This document shows, in pieces, positions 27,541 through 40,400 of a stretch of DNA of 64,000 bases. Every line of letters starts with the position of its first letter. The first letter of the stretch is position 1. This DNA is from Albugo candida (lineage: Eukaryota > Oomycota > Peronosporomycetes > Albuginales): positions 558,001 to 622,000 of the forward strand of contig JBDOQK010000005.1 of NCBI GenBank assembly GCA_040437565.1. Reading direction: 5' to 3'. Made by a program: the position numbers and the translations under genes. The notes under the pieces were generated by a model. It ran no database searches. It was not told where the DNA came from and was given only the letters and a program-made list of their open reading frames with translations.

Positions 27541-28203
27541 CTATACATTCCTTGTCAAGTGTCCATCACATCTGTATATCGATCTAGAATTGGTATATAG
27601 ACCATATCTGACGCGACTTGTAGAATCGTGGTAATATGGAGGGCATGATAAGCACTCTCGCGGGCTGATCAGCCCGGTAGTCACTGAATATTTCCCGCTG
27701 GGACACGGAGCTGTACACGCGCTGGTTTGGAGTCCTTTACTTGCGCCGTAAACCCCCTCTGGACATCTTTTGCAACTATGAATGCTAGTAGCACCTATAC
27801 GGTCATTGTATGTACCTTTCGGACATTTTCCGCTGCATGCACTTGATGTCAACCCAATGCGTTCACCATAAACACCACGAGGGCAATATTCACATTCACC
27901 TAACGTGATGCCTGTGCCCGGTTGACGGTACATCCCAAGAGGACAAGGTATCAGATAAAGCCTCAACTCATTTTCGTTAGTACGAGCTATGGAGTAGGAT
28001 TATAAACCCATCATGATGATGCAATCACTGCCCTTACAATCTTGACGAGCTTGTATGACATCGGTGGGGAATCGCAGAGTGTCTCTCCAGCTTGCATCGG
28101 TGTCTAATGACGTAGACGAGGTTTGCATCAAATGAGCGCTCATATTTGTATACTTCTTACCTTGTAGGCGACAAATGCAAACCATCACTACTAAATGACG
28201 CAT
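27541..28203 (-). CDS. Small Cys-rich protein with GCC2/GCC3-like repeats, probably secreted
   Basis: Exons are 28203..28038 and 27986..27541, joined across a 51-nt intron (28037..27987), giving 203 residues. A second GT-AG intron (28160..28104, 57 nt, GTAAGA donor) can also be removed in frame, giving 184 residues. The N-terminus MRHLVVMVCICRLQ is a short hydrophobic stretch, possibly a weak signal peptide. The rest holds four or five units of about 32-46 residues with pattern CP.G.Y....G...S..C..C (CPRGVYGERIGLTSSAC, CPKGTYNDRIGATSIHSC, CPEGVYGASKGL). Family knowledge: this resembles GCC2/GCC3 or ephrin-receptor-like Cys-rich repeats of extracellular proteins. No membrane anchor is seen. 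It is divergent from the giant FN3 gene with 246 bp between starts. Confidence 0.65.
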
Positions 28204-28449
28204 CCAACTAGTGATCGTTGAATATTAAAGCTCAGACTCCATATAGAACCTGTGAGCGTCGGCTAAAGATAGGATGCACAATCGCTTTTAAAACAATTGG
28301 TCGGTCCCACCCATGTATAGGTCAAAGAGGGTGCATGTGTGGCGAATTTGGAAGACCCACGTGATGAAAGGTCACACCCATTGCTTGATCCGTCACATGA
28401 AAAAATGAAAAACAGAATTCGATCGTGAACATTCTATCTGCACATTCCG
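28204..28449. promoter_or_regulatory. Shared upstream region of the Cys-rich gene and the giant FN3 gene
   Basis: 246 bp between two divergent start codons. Any promoter for the 22.6-kb giant gene must lie here or inside the neighbouring gene. No clear core element was found by eye. Confidence 0.4.
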
Positions 28450-31400
28450 ATGAGGGTATGCATTTTATTTCTGAATCTGCTCGTCGAGAAGCTTCTATTC
28501 CGTCAAACAGCTTATCGCCTGATTTACACCGACGCGAAAGACTTCCATATCTCACCACAAGGTGTTCCAAATCCTCCAGATAAATTATTTGTGCACTCAC
28601 TTAACGAATCGACACTGCTTGTGCAAATCAGTGCACCTACACAGCTAAAGGCTGAAGGAAGCAATGGTGCTCCCATATTAGGCTACCGTATAGAGCTTGC
28701 CGAATCGGTGAACAGCGTTTACTCATTTCTTATAGAGCGCGATCGAAACGTTCTCTCCGGTGCCTATAAATTACAGTTCACGGGCTCTACCGGGACACAA
28801 GAGACTTCATGTATTCAGTGGAACGCCTCGGCACTGGAATTTCAAGTTGCGTTGGAAGAATTGACGTATGTTGATTCAGTATCGGTGAATCGAACATCAT
28901 ATCAATTTGATGATAATAAAAGTGTTTGGGAGTACACTGTTACTTTCGATGAACCCTGCCTGCTGAGCGATAGTCAGCTTCAGTTGCTGCAATCCGTCCA
29001 AGCTGACTGTCAAGCTATAGATCCTCAGGGTCATAAATTCACACTTTCTGTCTCCAATAGTGCAGCAGGCACAGTACCCTCCTTACCTCAAGTCTGGGAA
29101 GTCAGTACCGATGCGAATGGCATTGATTTAATCAATGGTTATTTCGATCTCTCAGTGGGCTTTGATGGATCTTGGAGTGCAATCCCTGGTGTGACAGTGG
29201 AGGTCTATCCAGGTTCCAACATTGCAATCACGAGTGGGTCCTTGATTGGAATCATAAACCGTGGTGACTATGTGAAATTAGGGGAAGAGATTTTTACTGT
29301 ACATCGACATGCTCCATTTACTGACACAAATCTTCCCTTAAATGATTATCACTTGTTTGGTGTGGCGATAGGCGGTACTATATACGCGCTTGATACGGCC
29401 ATTGATAATGTGCGCGTTACCAGTGGCTCCAATTCTATCATTACGGGGAGAGATCTACGAGGTGAACTAACAGTGGATGAATACATCAGGATTGGGCCGA
29501 ACGAGTTCCGCATTATTGGATTTACAGCTGCTACAACGATAACTCTTTCTAACGCATGGAGTGGTCCATCTACTCATCGGATCACTGCGTACAGGAGAAA
29601 GAAAACTCGCGTCAGTGTGACGTCCAGTGCTGATGAATTCAAGGCCGCTTTAGAGAGTCTTCCCGGGGCAGGCGTTGTGGACGTTTCTCGTTATGGACCA
29701 AATAAGAGGAATGAATTTTTATGGCGCATTTCGTTCATGTCGCTCAACACGTTCCAAAACTGCCCGGCATCCCCATGTCTTCATAGTCATACGATGGAAG
29801 GACAAAGCACTTACCTCTTGAAGGATGCATTTGGAAACGTGTGCATAACTTGTCGTGTTATAGCATCTTCACTACAAGAAAGCTCAAATAACATGATTAT
29901 TTCTAGTACAAGTCCAAGCACTCGCGAATTCACCTCTTCTTCGATTGTAGCAACCCGGGAAGTGAATGGATATGTGCATGAAGTTCAGTCGATAATAGTT
30001 TATTCAACACAGGATGATCTTCGAGGTGTTATCTCGGTATATTTTCGGAGTAATTTGCAATTCGCATTCTTGGAGGTGGATGATACAGCAAAAGATGTAC
30101 GCACCAAGTTGGAGCGACTGTCTACTATCGGCCGTGTGAATGTCGAACGCATTGAGCTTGATGGAATAGAGAAGGATGACAGTAAAAAAGCTATGTTTGG
30201 GGTGAAATGGTTGATTACCTTCTTGTCCAATGTCGGAGATCTACCGAGGATGATTATTCAATCTTCTCAGCTGTCGAGTGATAATGCAATCGTGACTATC
30301 AAGGAAGTCATCAGAGGGGTGGCAGCACCAACCGAAATGGTTCTATCAGATTTGAGACAAGACACTAGGTATGCCGTTAGAGGCTATGCACGCAGTATCA
30401 ATGGGTACAGCACAGGAACAGACACTTTACAGAAGAGCGGAAATGGAGTCATTTTATATTACACGACACCTGGAAGATCGCCAGATCCTCCGAGGATCAC
30501 AAACGCATGGCCCATTTCGAAGTCAGAGATCGTTCTCACCTTTAGTCTCAAGGATGATAGTGAATACAGAGTTCAGCGGTATGAGGTGGAGTACGTACCA
30601 ATTCAACATAAAGCTACGGCTGCAGTGAAGAGACTTTATATCAAAAGCACGTTAGAGAACGATCTGAGTGGCCGATTTCGCTTGCAGTACGGGAGATTTT
30701 CAACTCAGATGCTTTCAGTAGAAACAGAGGCAACCGTGATGGAATTTGCACTAAATAAGCTACCCAACTTAAGGCCAGTGTCAGTGTCACGACATGTATT
30801 TATTCTCACCGGAGATCCCTCCAGTTGCGTCACAGGCATAGATCCTAGCTCAAATATACTCCTCACAACTCCGCTTACAGAGAACGAGGTCGAATTACTG
30901 ATTCCGGGCTCCACTATTTTGGTCGGGGGTACCAGCAAGTATGCTGTTGAAAGCAAACCTGCTGTTGGTAGTACTTTTATCTCTATACTTACAGGCTACC
31001 AGAACACGATTGTTGGTCCCCTTTCTGAACTTTTGAGATTCGATGATTCTGGAGGTGCACACGGACCTCACGGTTATCAATGGCTCATTACATTCTCGAA
31101 TGCTGCTGGGAACATAATTGATTCAGAATTCCCTGGGTTTCAAATAGCAAACAACGAACTACGCTACATCCAAAGCGGTACAAAGGTCACTTCTATAGCG
31201 ATAACGAACATGATCACCGGTACTACTGCCGAGCAGTTTGGGATTGTTGAGATGAGTAATGATCTTAGCACGTGCGACACCTACACTATCGGATCACCTT
31301 CTTCCGTACAGTTCCTTCAGTTATTTGCGAGAAGCACTATTACTCAAGGTTCTTTTAAGCTGAGATTTGGTAATGAGATCACTCCAAATTGCATCACCCT

Positions 31401-34400
31401 GGGTCAGAACTTGTACTATATTAAAAGCACCCTACGCCAAGAATTGGAGTCACTACGGCTTATTTCAAGGGTATCAGTAGAGGAAGTGCGGCAATTCAAG
31501 GTGACCGTACTCACAGGATCTTCACTATCGAAAGTCTCTGCTTATACAACAATCGACGGAATTACGGGAACGTTAACGATTGTTTCCACTGGAGCCAACG
31601 GTGGACTTGATGCGAATAAAGCAGCTCAACTTCTTCCGGGTACGATTGTTCAAGTCATTCGAACTAGCAAATCATTCAAGCGACAGATTTGCGAATTTCG
31701 GATTCTCTCTGCTAGCGTTGACACCCAGTCTATCTCGGTGGCTGTTCCAAATAGTGCAAGAGCTTGTGAACCATTTCAGGATGAGGCTCGAGCTCTAAGA
31801 CTTCTTGATTTTAACGATTTCAAAATACGTATATGGGGCTCTTATTCCTATGGAGACTGGCCAACTATATCGATTGTTCCTAGCGAGTTCGGAAGGGGAT
31901 CATGTACTCCATGGGCTCCACCTATTCCCGTTTACAGCAAAGTTCACACAGTCAGGTATGAAGGTTCTTGTACTTCAGGAAGCACAGTTGTACATGCGAT
32001 ATATGTCGATGGATCATCGAGGCTCGGGGGCCTCTTCACTCTAGCCTACTCTGGAAAAGAAAGTGAGCCGCTTGATATGATGGCAACTAGTGAACTTATG
32101 CAAAACGCCATTCAAGAACTGATCCCGAGAAGAAGAGTGCGAGTTGGAAAATTATCGCATGGAGAGTACGGAAAATCCTGGTTGGTAACATTTACAGCTT
32201 TCACTTCAATTAACAAAAATCTCGAATTGGAGGATACACTTTTTATCAAGCAAAGTTCTCTCACGGGGAACAATGCCGCAATTAGCGTATATCCAGTATT
32301 ACAAATTCGCATTGTTGCAATTCGAAATGACATAAGTGGCTCATTCCAGCTAAGTATGAATGGGGAAAAGTCTGAGTCTATCGCTTATCATGCTACAAAC
32401 GCCAAGATTGAACAAGAACTAAAAAAACTGACTTGTATCGATTCTGTTATCGCGCTCGGAAAAGCTATGACGCAAGACCCAGGTGTCTATCCGCTCCAGT
32501 TATCTGCAGATGTATCTAATACCAATATTGTACAAAATATTCGAGTAGAGAATCTGCTGATCAACCCATCGCTTTACTTGGCTTATCAAGAAGTCATACT
32601 GATCAATCAACAAGCTTATCGCATACAAGAAATCTCAGAGGAGGACATCACGCTAGATCGAGTGGTCCCATTCACTGCAGCAGGTACTCTACTTCAGGCC
32701 GGTACGATCACAAAGACAATCACAGAGGCCCCTGGGCATATTCGGCTTCGCCAAACTGGTCGTATTTTTAATGCACGTCAGCATAGCTCTGACGTAGAGC
32801 TATCTATGAATCATAACGTCGCAGTTGGAAGTACGATATATATATTTGGCGTAGCGTACACTGCTACTTCAGTAAACGGAAGACGTATCACCATTTCCCC
32901 TTCTTTTGATGGTCAAGATATTATTTCCGGCACACCAGAGACGCATTGTTTTGATAACATATTACACACAAGTAAAAGCCTTGTCGGATTGATTCAATCT
33001 GGTGACTACTTGTGGATTGCAAACGGTCCGCAAAGAAATGATGATGATGTGGATAGCTTCACAAATAATGGAGACCTCTTGCGCTACACTGTTCAGACCG
33101 TGGAAAGCAACAGAGTCTTGGTCAATGGAATCTTCACAATTAGTTTTTGGAGAAGAAAAGCATACATCAAAAGCTTTGGGCAGCAGTGGTCGCTCGCTTT
33201 TCGATCTTACACAGGAAACCTGGAGACTCTGTCCGTTATCCCAGGTTTTGACTTTCGTGGCACCGACGTCCGAATAAGTTTTAGCCATTTCAACCATGTT
33301 CCTGCGAACTCTGTTAGGCTTGGAAATCCTACAATCATTAGAAGAATTCATTTAGAGGCCGCATCAAGCGCATGCACTACTTCCAATGCACCGTATGAAA
33401 TGACAGTAGGATACCAGCGAGCAAGTTTCAGATGGACTGATAGTGGAGCATCAATCCAATTAGCATTGAGTCAATTCGATGGGATCGATCAGATCGATGT
33501 GACAACGATGATCGTGGGAGGTGGCTTCTTGCACACCATCAAGCTTTGGGGTACATATACAGAGCACTTTGTGGCTGATATGAAAGGCTTTATGGCAAAT
33601 CCATCTCTTTATCCGGCTTGCACAATTTCTATAATGCGAAACAGCGCTGCAGGAACCAGTGAAGAAAATTTGATTCTCAGCCCGGATCAGACGTATAAGA
33701 TGCAAGTATATGCTCATAATCGCTTCGGATACAGTAAAAGCTCTTTGCCGATTTCTACAGAGCAACTTAATAGAGTTTCCATCGCTCCTTCACCTCCTAC
33801 CGAGGTATTTCTTGGAGAGTTTCACGGTAGTACATGGTTGTCAGTTCATTATCGGCCTCCAATCTATGATGGCGGGGCACCGGTGACAATGTACCGCATC
33901 GAATGGGACTCAAGTAAATTTTTCACAAGTACGAGCTCTGATTACAATGTGAAGACAATACGAAAGGCTGCTGGGATTCAATTGTTGAAGCTAAGCTTTC
34001 GCAGCAATATCGGACGTGGAGGTACCTTCACGCTGTCCTTTGGAGCTCACAAAACCCACCAATTGCCATTTGATTGTTCTCCGCAAATGATGGCCAACGC
34101 GCTCGATATACTGACTGATAATTCTAATATTGAAGTAAAGCCCTTCAAAGTCACCCGATTAGCCATCTCTTGGGGTTATGAGTGGTCAATCACATTTCCC
34201 GACGTATATGGCGACGCTGCTCTTCTTCATGCTGATGACTCCTTGCTGAGCGGCGATTTTCCAATTCTCAAGGTAACAGAAGTCATCAAAGGATTGCAGG
34301 ATATAGCAATCGATTCCTTCACGCGAGCGGTGCAAGAAGTTATCACCGATGCAAAGTCCGTGCTGTCCGGTAGCTTCATTCTTTCGTTCGATGGTCAGTC

Positions 34401-37400
34401 AACTCCTCCGATCCCGGTGACAGTATCGGCTATGGAAATGCAAACAATATTACTGAAGACAACTACTTTCTATTCAATCAAAGTCACAAAAAAAAAGATT
34501 AACTCGGCTCTGAATACCGCTATCTGGTCTTTGACATTCGCCAACTTACGTGGGGAGGAGGCTGTCGGCGCTGGAAGTATATTGAGAATGCAAGTGATGG
34601 ACACAAGCCAGCTAGTTGGAACGGCAGCCAGTGTATCTGTTTTTGAAAAAATCAAAGGTACCGATCCGTATCGAGTTGAGCTAAAAGGACTCCAACAAAA
34701 TAGGCGGTATCACATGCATGCTACTGCTTACAATGAATACGGTTTTGGATCAGCAAGATCGTCATTATCCACTGCAGTCACATGCACCAAACCAGATGCA
34801 CCTTCAGGTTTAACAGTCTTCGTTGTTGACGGCACAACATTGGGGGTCACTTGGTCACGTACTGATACAAAGAACAACAGCGATTCTGTCTGTTCTATCG
34901 ATCGATATAAAATTGAATGGTTTCGCTCCCCGGGAACGCATGAAGAACAGACTATAACTACGTCTGCCAAGGCAGGTCTATACGAGATTCAGAAGGTATG
35001 GAACTTCGCTGACTCTCTCAGCCTGACAGGGTATTTTAAGCTCGGTTTTGATGGAGTATATACGGATAATATTGCATGGAATGCCCCTGCACAAGGCTTA
35101 GATTCTGTGAGGGCAAAACTTGAACGACTTCAAAATATAGGTACAGTAGTCGTGAATCGAAAGCCATCACTGCGCGTCATCAGCGGATTGATGGTGATAT
35201 CCAGTGGAGGATCATCTGTTTTGCAGCGAGATGCTGCATCATCCTCGAAAACGCTGGCGCAGTTGCAGGGTCAAGAAATTAATGTGGGTGACAAGATATG
35301 GGTTCTTGGAAAAATGTTTTCAGTCATGTCTTTGGATGTCTCACAGGGTACACTCACTATTGATTCTCCATCATTGGAGATCAGCGTGCCTGTACCTGTG
35401 TTTAGAAGTGCATTTGGGTATAATTGGCTCATCACATTCACTTCAGGTCATGTGGGGCCTCAGCCACTACTGGAGGCGGTACCGGGAGACAACTGGGGAG
35501 GTGATAATTCTGGTATAGCTACTAAACTTATATCGAACGGGGTAAGCCCGATAAGTGGTACCTTTCGGGTTGGTTACGCCACACTCTGGACCTATCCGAT
35601 ATCGTATGATGCAACCGCGCTTGAATTGAAGGAAGCTTTGGAAACACTCAAATCAAGTAGTCCAGTTCAGGTAACCAGGCTGCGGAACGGTTATGGATAC
35701 AATTGGGTGGTGACATTTATTGATGCTCCTAATGNNNNNNNNNNNNNNNNNNNNNNNNNNNNNNNNNNNNNNNNNNNNNNNNNNNNNNNNNNNNNNNNNN
35801 NNNNNNNNNNNNNNNNNNNNNNNNNNNNNNNNNNATGAAGAACAGACTATAACTACGTCTGCCAAGGCAGGTCTATACGAGATTCAGAAGGTATGGAACT
35901 TCGCTGACTCTCTCAGCCTGACAGGGTATTTTAAGCTCGGTTTTGATGGAGTATATACGGATAATATTGCATGGAATGCCCCTGCACAAGGCTTAGATTC
36001 TGTGAGGGCAAAACTTGAACGACTTCAAAATATAGGTACAGTAGTCGTGAATCGAAAGCCATCACTGCGCGTCATCAGCGGATTGATGGTGATATCCAGT
36101 GGAGGATCATCTGTTTTGCAGCGAGATGCTGCATCATCCTCGAAAACGCTGGCGCAGTTGCAGGGTCAAGAAATTAATGTGGGTGACAAGATATGGGTTC
36201 TTGGAAAAATGTTTTCAGTCATGTCTTTGGATGTCTCACAGGGTACACTCACTATTGATTCTCCATCATTGGAGATCAGCGTGCCTGTACCTGTGTTTAG
36301 AAGTGCATTTGGGTATAATTGGCTCATCACATTCACTTCAGGTCATGTGGGGCCTCAGCCACTACTGGAGGCGGTACCGGGAGACAACTGGGGAGGTGAT
36401 AATTCTGGTATAGCTACTAAACTTATATCGAACGGGGTAAGCCCGATAAGTGGTACCTTTCGGGTTGGTTACGCCACACTCTGGACCTATCCGATATCGT
36501 ATGATGCAACCGCGCTTGAATTGAAGGAAGCTTTGGAAACACTCAAATCAAGTAGTCCAGTTCAGGTAACCAGGCTGCGGAACGGTTATGGATACAATTG
36601 GGTGGTGACATTTATTGATGCTCCTAATGACGTATCGTTGCTAAATGTTGATGGCACAGAACTTCAGGGACCAAGTGTGAAGATACTGAGCACAAGAACG
36701 AGACCGGGCGTACAACCACATATGTACTGCGAAATCGACGGTGCGCCCGGGCAACCCAAAACTATTGATTTGCCCGCCTCAACTCAGGTTGATATCACAA
36801 GACTGACCACTGGCATACCTTACAACGTACGTGTTCGAGCGCACAATATTAATGGATTTGGGCTTGCGGCATATCCCAGCAATGTGGCAGCAGTGACTCC
36901 GCAACAGAACCCAGGCCAGCCACAAAATCTGCGAGTGATAATTCTATCAAGTCGACTCATCAAAGCGGTTTGGGATTCTCCAATGTCAACAGGAGGAGCT
37001 GTTATCATAGCATACCTTGTTCAATGGGACACTTCTTCATCCTTCATCAGCACGAGGTCTCCAAATTTTGATATGCAGTACAGGCTGACAGCTGCATCCG
37101 GAGATTTGGGCCCATATTATTACGATATTCCAATACTGACCGACCCAGGACAGCCTTATCATGTCCGCGTATATGCGATTAATGTGAATGGGAGGGGCGA
37201 ACCCATCACCAATACTCAAGGAGTGTATCCCATTGATTGTCTACCAGGACGACCAGAGAAAGTTGTAGCCACGGCTATATCGAGCACATCGATATTGATC
37301 AATTGGTCAGCACCAAGCGCCAAGCATCCTTACTTTGGAGGGGATGGGGGACTTCCAATAACACAATACATGGTCGAATGGGACACAAGCATCAATTTTG

Positions 37401-40400
37401 ACTCACCAGCTTCATTCATGCTTTTGAATGGTACCCAGCTATCATATTTGATCGGACAGGATGCCTACTCCACTAGTGGAATTTATCAAAATCATCTGGT
37501 ACCAGATAACACATACTATATCCGTGTTGCTGCATTGAATACATTAGGTGCAGGTGCTGCACAATCGTCATCTCCACCTGCCATTCTTGCTGCAGCTCAG
37601 CCACCAAGTGAACCTGAGAACTTGAGACTTGATGTTTTAAATGATTCTTCACTGATTGTGAAGTGGGATGAACCTTTGTATAATGGAGGATCGCCGTTGC
37701 AAAGTTACACAATTGAGTGGGATGATCTTGAAAATATAACGTCGGGAGTTTCAGATACAGCTTCGATATCAGTGGTTCATGAAGTGCAGGCTGTACAAAT
37801 CGAGTCCAAAGTCGAGAGTGCTGAGCAGTACATTGAAGCAACGGTCGAAGTAGTAAATGAGCGACAAGTGGTACGCACCCAGTTTTCTGGTGAGGACGAA
37901 GTTCAGGTCATAAAAGTAGATGGTAGTGTCGTGATACCGGAGATACAAACCTTTAGGACTTATACGACTGACATTGATCAAGAAGAGCAACTTCGAGTGG
38001 ATGCCAAGGATTATGATGAGATCCAATCTATTCGGACGACAATACCGGAGAAGTTTGACGTGCAACGGGTCAATGTTGAGATCATTCCTAGTCCAGAGAT
38101 CCAGACTATTACGATGACATTCACTGGAGGCAATGGAAACATGAATGCGTTAACCGGATCATTTATTTTGACATTTGATGCGAGACAGTGCACTTTTTGC
38201 AATGGGAAAACTCTAGGTCCGCAGTCAACCAGCAACTTGTTGACTTCACTTAGTGAAACCGATGATGCACAAGCATCTCAACTAATTTCGGACGCTTTGA
38301 ATGCTCTGAATAACATTCGTGCAGGTGGGGTATTTGTATCGAGAACTTCTCAACCAGGCTCCAATGCTGCCGACATGGTTTACGTCTACTCTATTACATT
38401 TACGGGATCATGGGTAGCTGGAGATGTGCCATTGCTGGTAGTAACAAACACAATTGCAAGTGGGCAAATTCCTAGCGCATTTATTGAGGCTTCCAAGGGT
38501 CGAGATTTTTCATATGATTCGAGCTCCACTCTGAGTCTACAGTATATCTGCGAGCCGTATAGTGACCCATACGCACCAAACTATCGAAAGTCTTCAGTGT
38601 GTGATTTAGGTGCATTGCTGTGCTCAGGCTGCATTCAGTCATTTGATGGTGCTACATTTACTGGAATCAATCTTGATCAAGCAGGGTCAATTAACCAAAA
38701 CGATATGCTAACGATCGGAAATTGCGTTGTTCAGGTCAGTTCAGTGACATCTTCACAACTCAGTGTTGTAGCGCATCCATTCTCAAGATCATGTAGCCCT
38801 TTTGTGGCTGCGTCACATGATATACATCGTACACAACGATCATCCGTTTCATTACAAGTCATGAGACAAGCGTATACGTTGGCCTTGGAGAGCGATATGC
38901 AGACTTTATTGAATAACGTGGTTGACTCAGTCAGCATAAGGCGAACATCCTCGATTACTATAACATCCATGAAAGTCTCTTATGAAATTACATTTCTACA
39001 GCGAACGGGAACCATACCATTGCTAATATGCGGTAACAACTTGAAGCTGAATGACGGCTCGAGTTTTAGTAGTTGTTCTGTCGAGAGAATTTCAACTGGA
39101 AGCATGATAGGTGGATCATTCAAACTTTCGCTTCCAGCCATTACTGATCCAGCTCAGGCCAGCCTCGCGAGCCCTGCAATACCTTGGGATGCAACTGCTA
39201 GTGACATAAAGCGTATTTTGGAAGGCGTTTATTATCAGCAAGAGCAGGTCTTTGGGACACTTGATGTAAATCGAGTAATTTATTCTCCTACAGGGAGCAA
39301 GTGGAGCGGAGGTTTCACTTGGATCATCACGTTTAGCAAACGTGGCTGGGATATACCAAAAATGATAGTAAACAACGATCTTGTTGCAGCCGATGGATCA
39401 ACGCCGATCGGCATTCTCGTTGAAGACGGTAATAATCCATTTCCGTCTTTTCCAACCGGATCGAGCAGAGATGGAAATCAGATTACTGGATCAATGCGAT
39501 TTCGCTTTGGTAGCACCACTTCCATTCCGTGTATCATTGGAATACATACCTCACTTGATAGTTTGACAGAAAATATCATTGACACGAAACTTCGCGACTT
39601 TATTCTCAATCAGTTTCCTACATTGATCGATAGAATCATTATCACAAGATCTGCAGCAACTCAAGCAAGAGGCTTTACATGGACCATGACTTTCAATGGT
39701 GATCTTAATGGTGGGCTTGTGAGGAGGTTTGAGATAGAGTCATCCCTGCAAGAGAGCCCAGCTGCCGTTCCTCGATCTACCAATGCGTATATCGTAGTGA
39801 CGAAACCGGGAAACGAACTTGGTGGGGAGTTTAGGTTGCAGTGGATGGGATCTCTAACTAATTCCCTACCATATAATGCTGACGCTTCGCTGGTCGAGCA
39901 GGAACTGAATTCACTTACAAGCATCCGACCTTCCCGTGTTTCAGTGAGTCGATCGATAGAGGACAGTCAAATAAAAACGTATTCCTGGTCAGTCACGTTC
40001 ACATCAAATGTCTGGATGGACCCGACTTCAGACCATTCAAGTTATAATGCAGGAAACTGGATAGGTCCACGGTCTAATTGGGAAGACGTATGGCCAGAGA
40101 CCGGATACTCAAAAGCGTGGGGTCGTCAAGTAGGTCCTTTATCATCGAAGAACATGTTGCTAACCTGTCATGCAAATGGACTTTGGACAACAAATGAAAT
40201 GAGCTCGAAAAGCTGTATCCTCGCTGTATATCAGCAAGGAACTGCACCACTTAGTGGGTATTTCACTTTGCGAGTCCCCAGTGGATCAAGTATGTCACAC
40301 GGCCAAGCCGAAACTTCTCCAAATATCCCGCATAATGCCAGAGCTAATAGACGTGAGTCGGGGATAACGGGGACTTCTTTGGAGGAAATACTGGAAAGTT

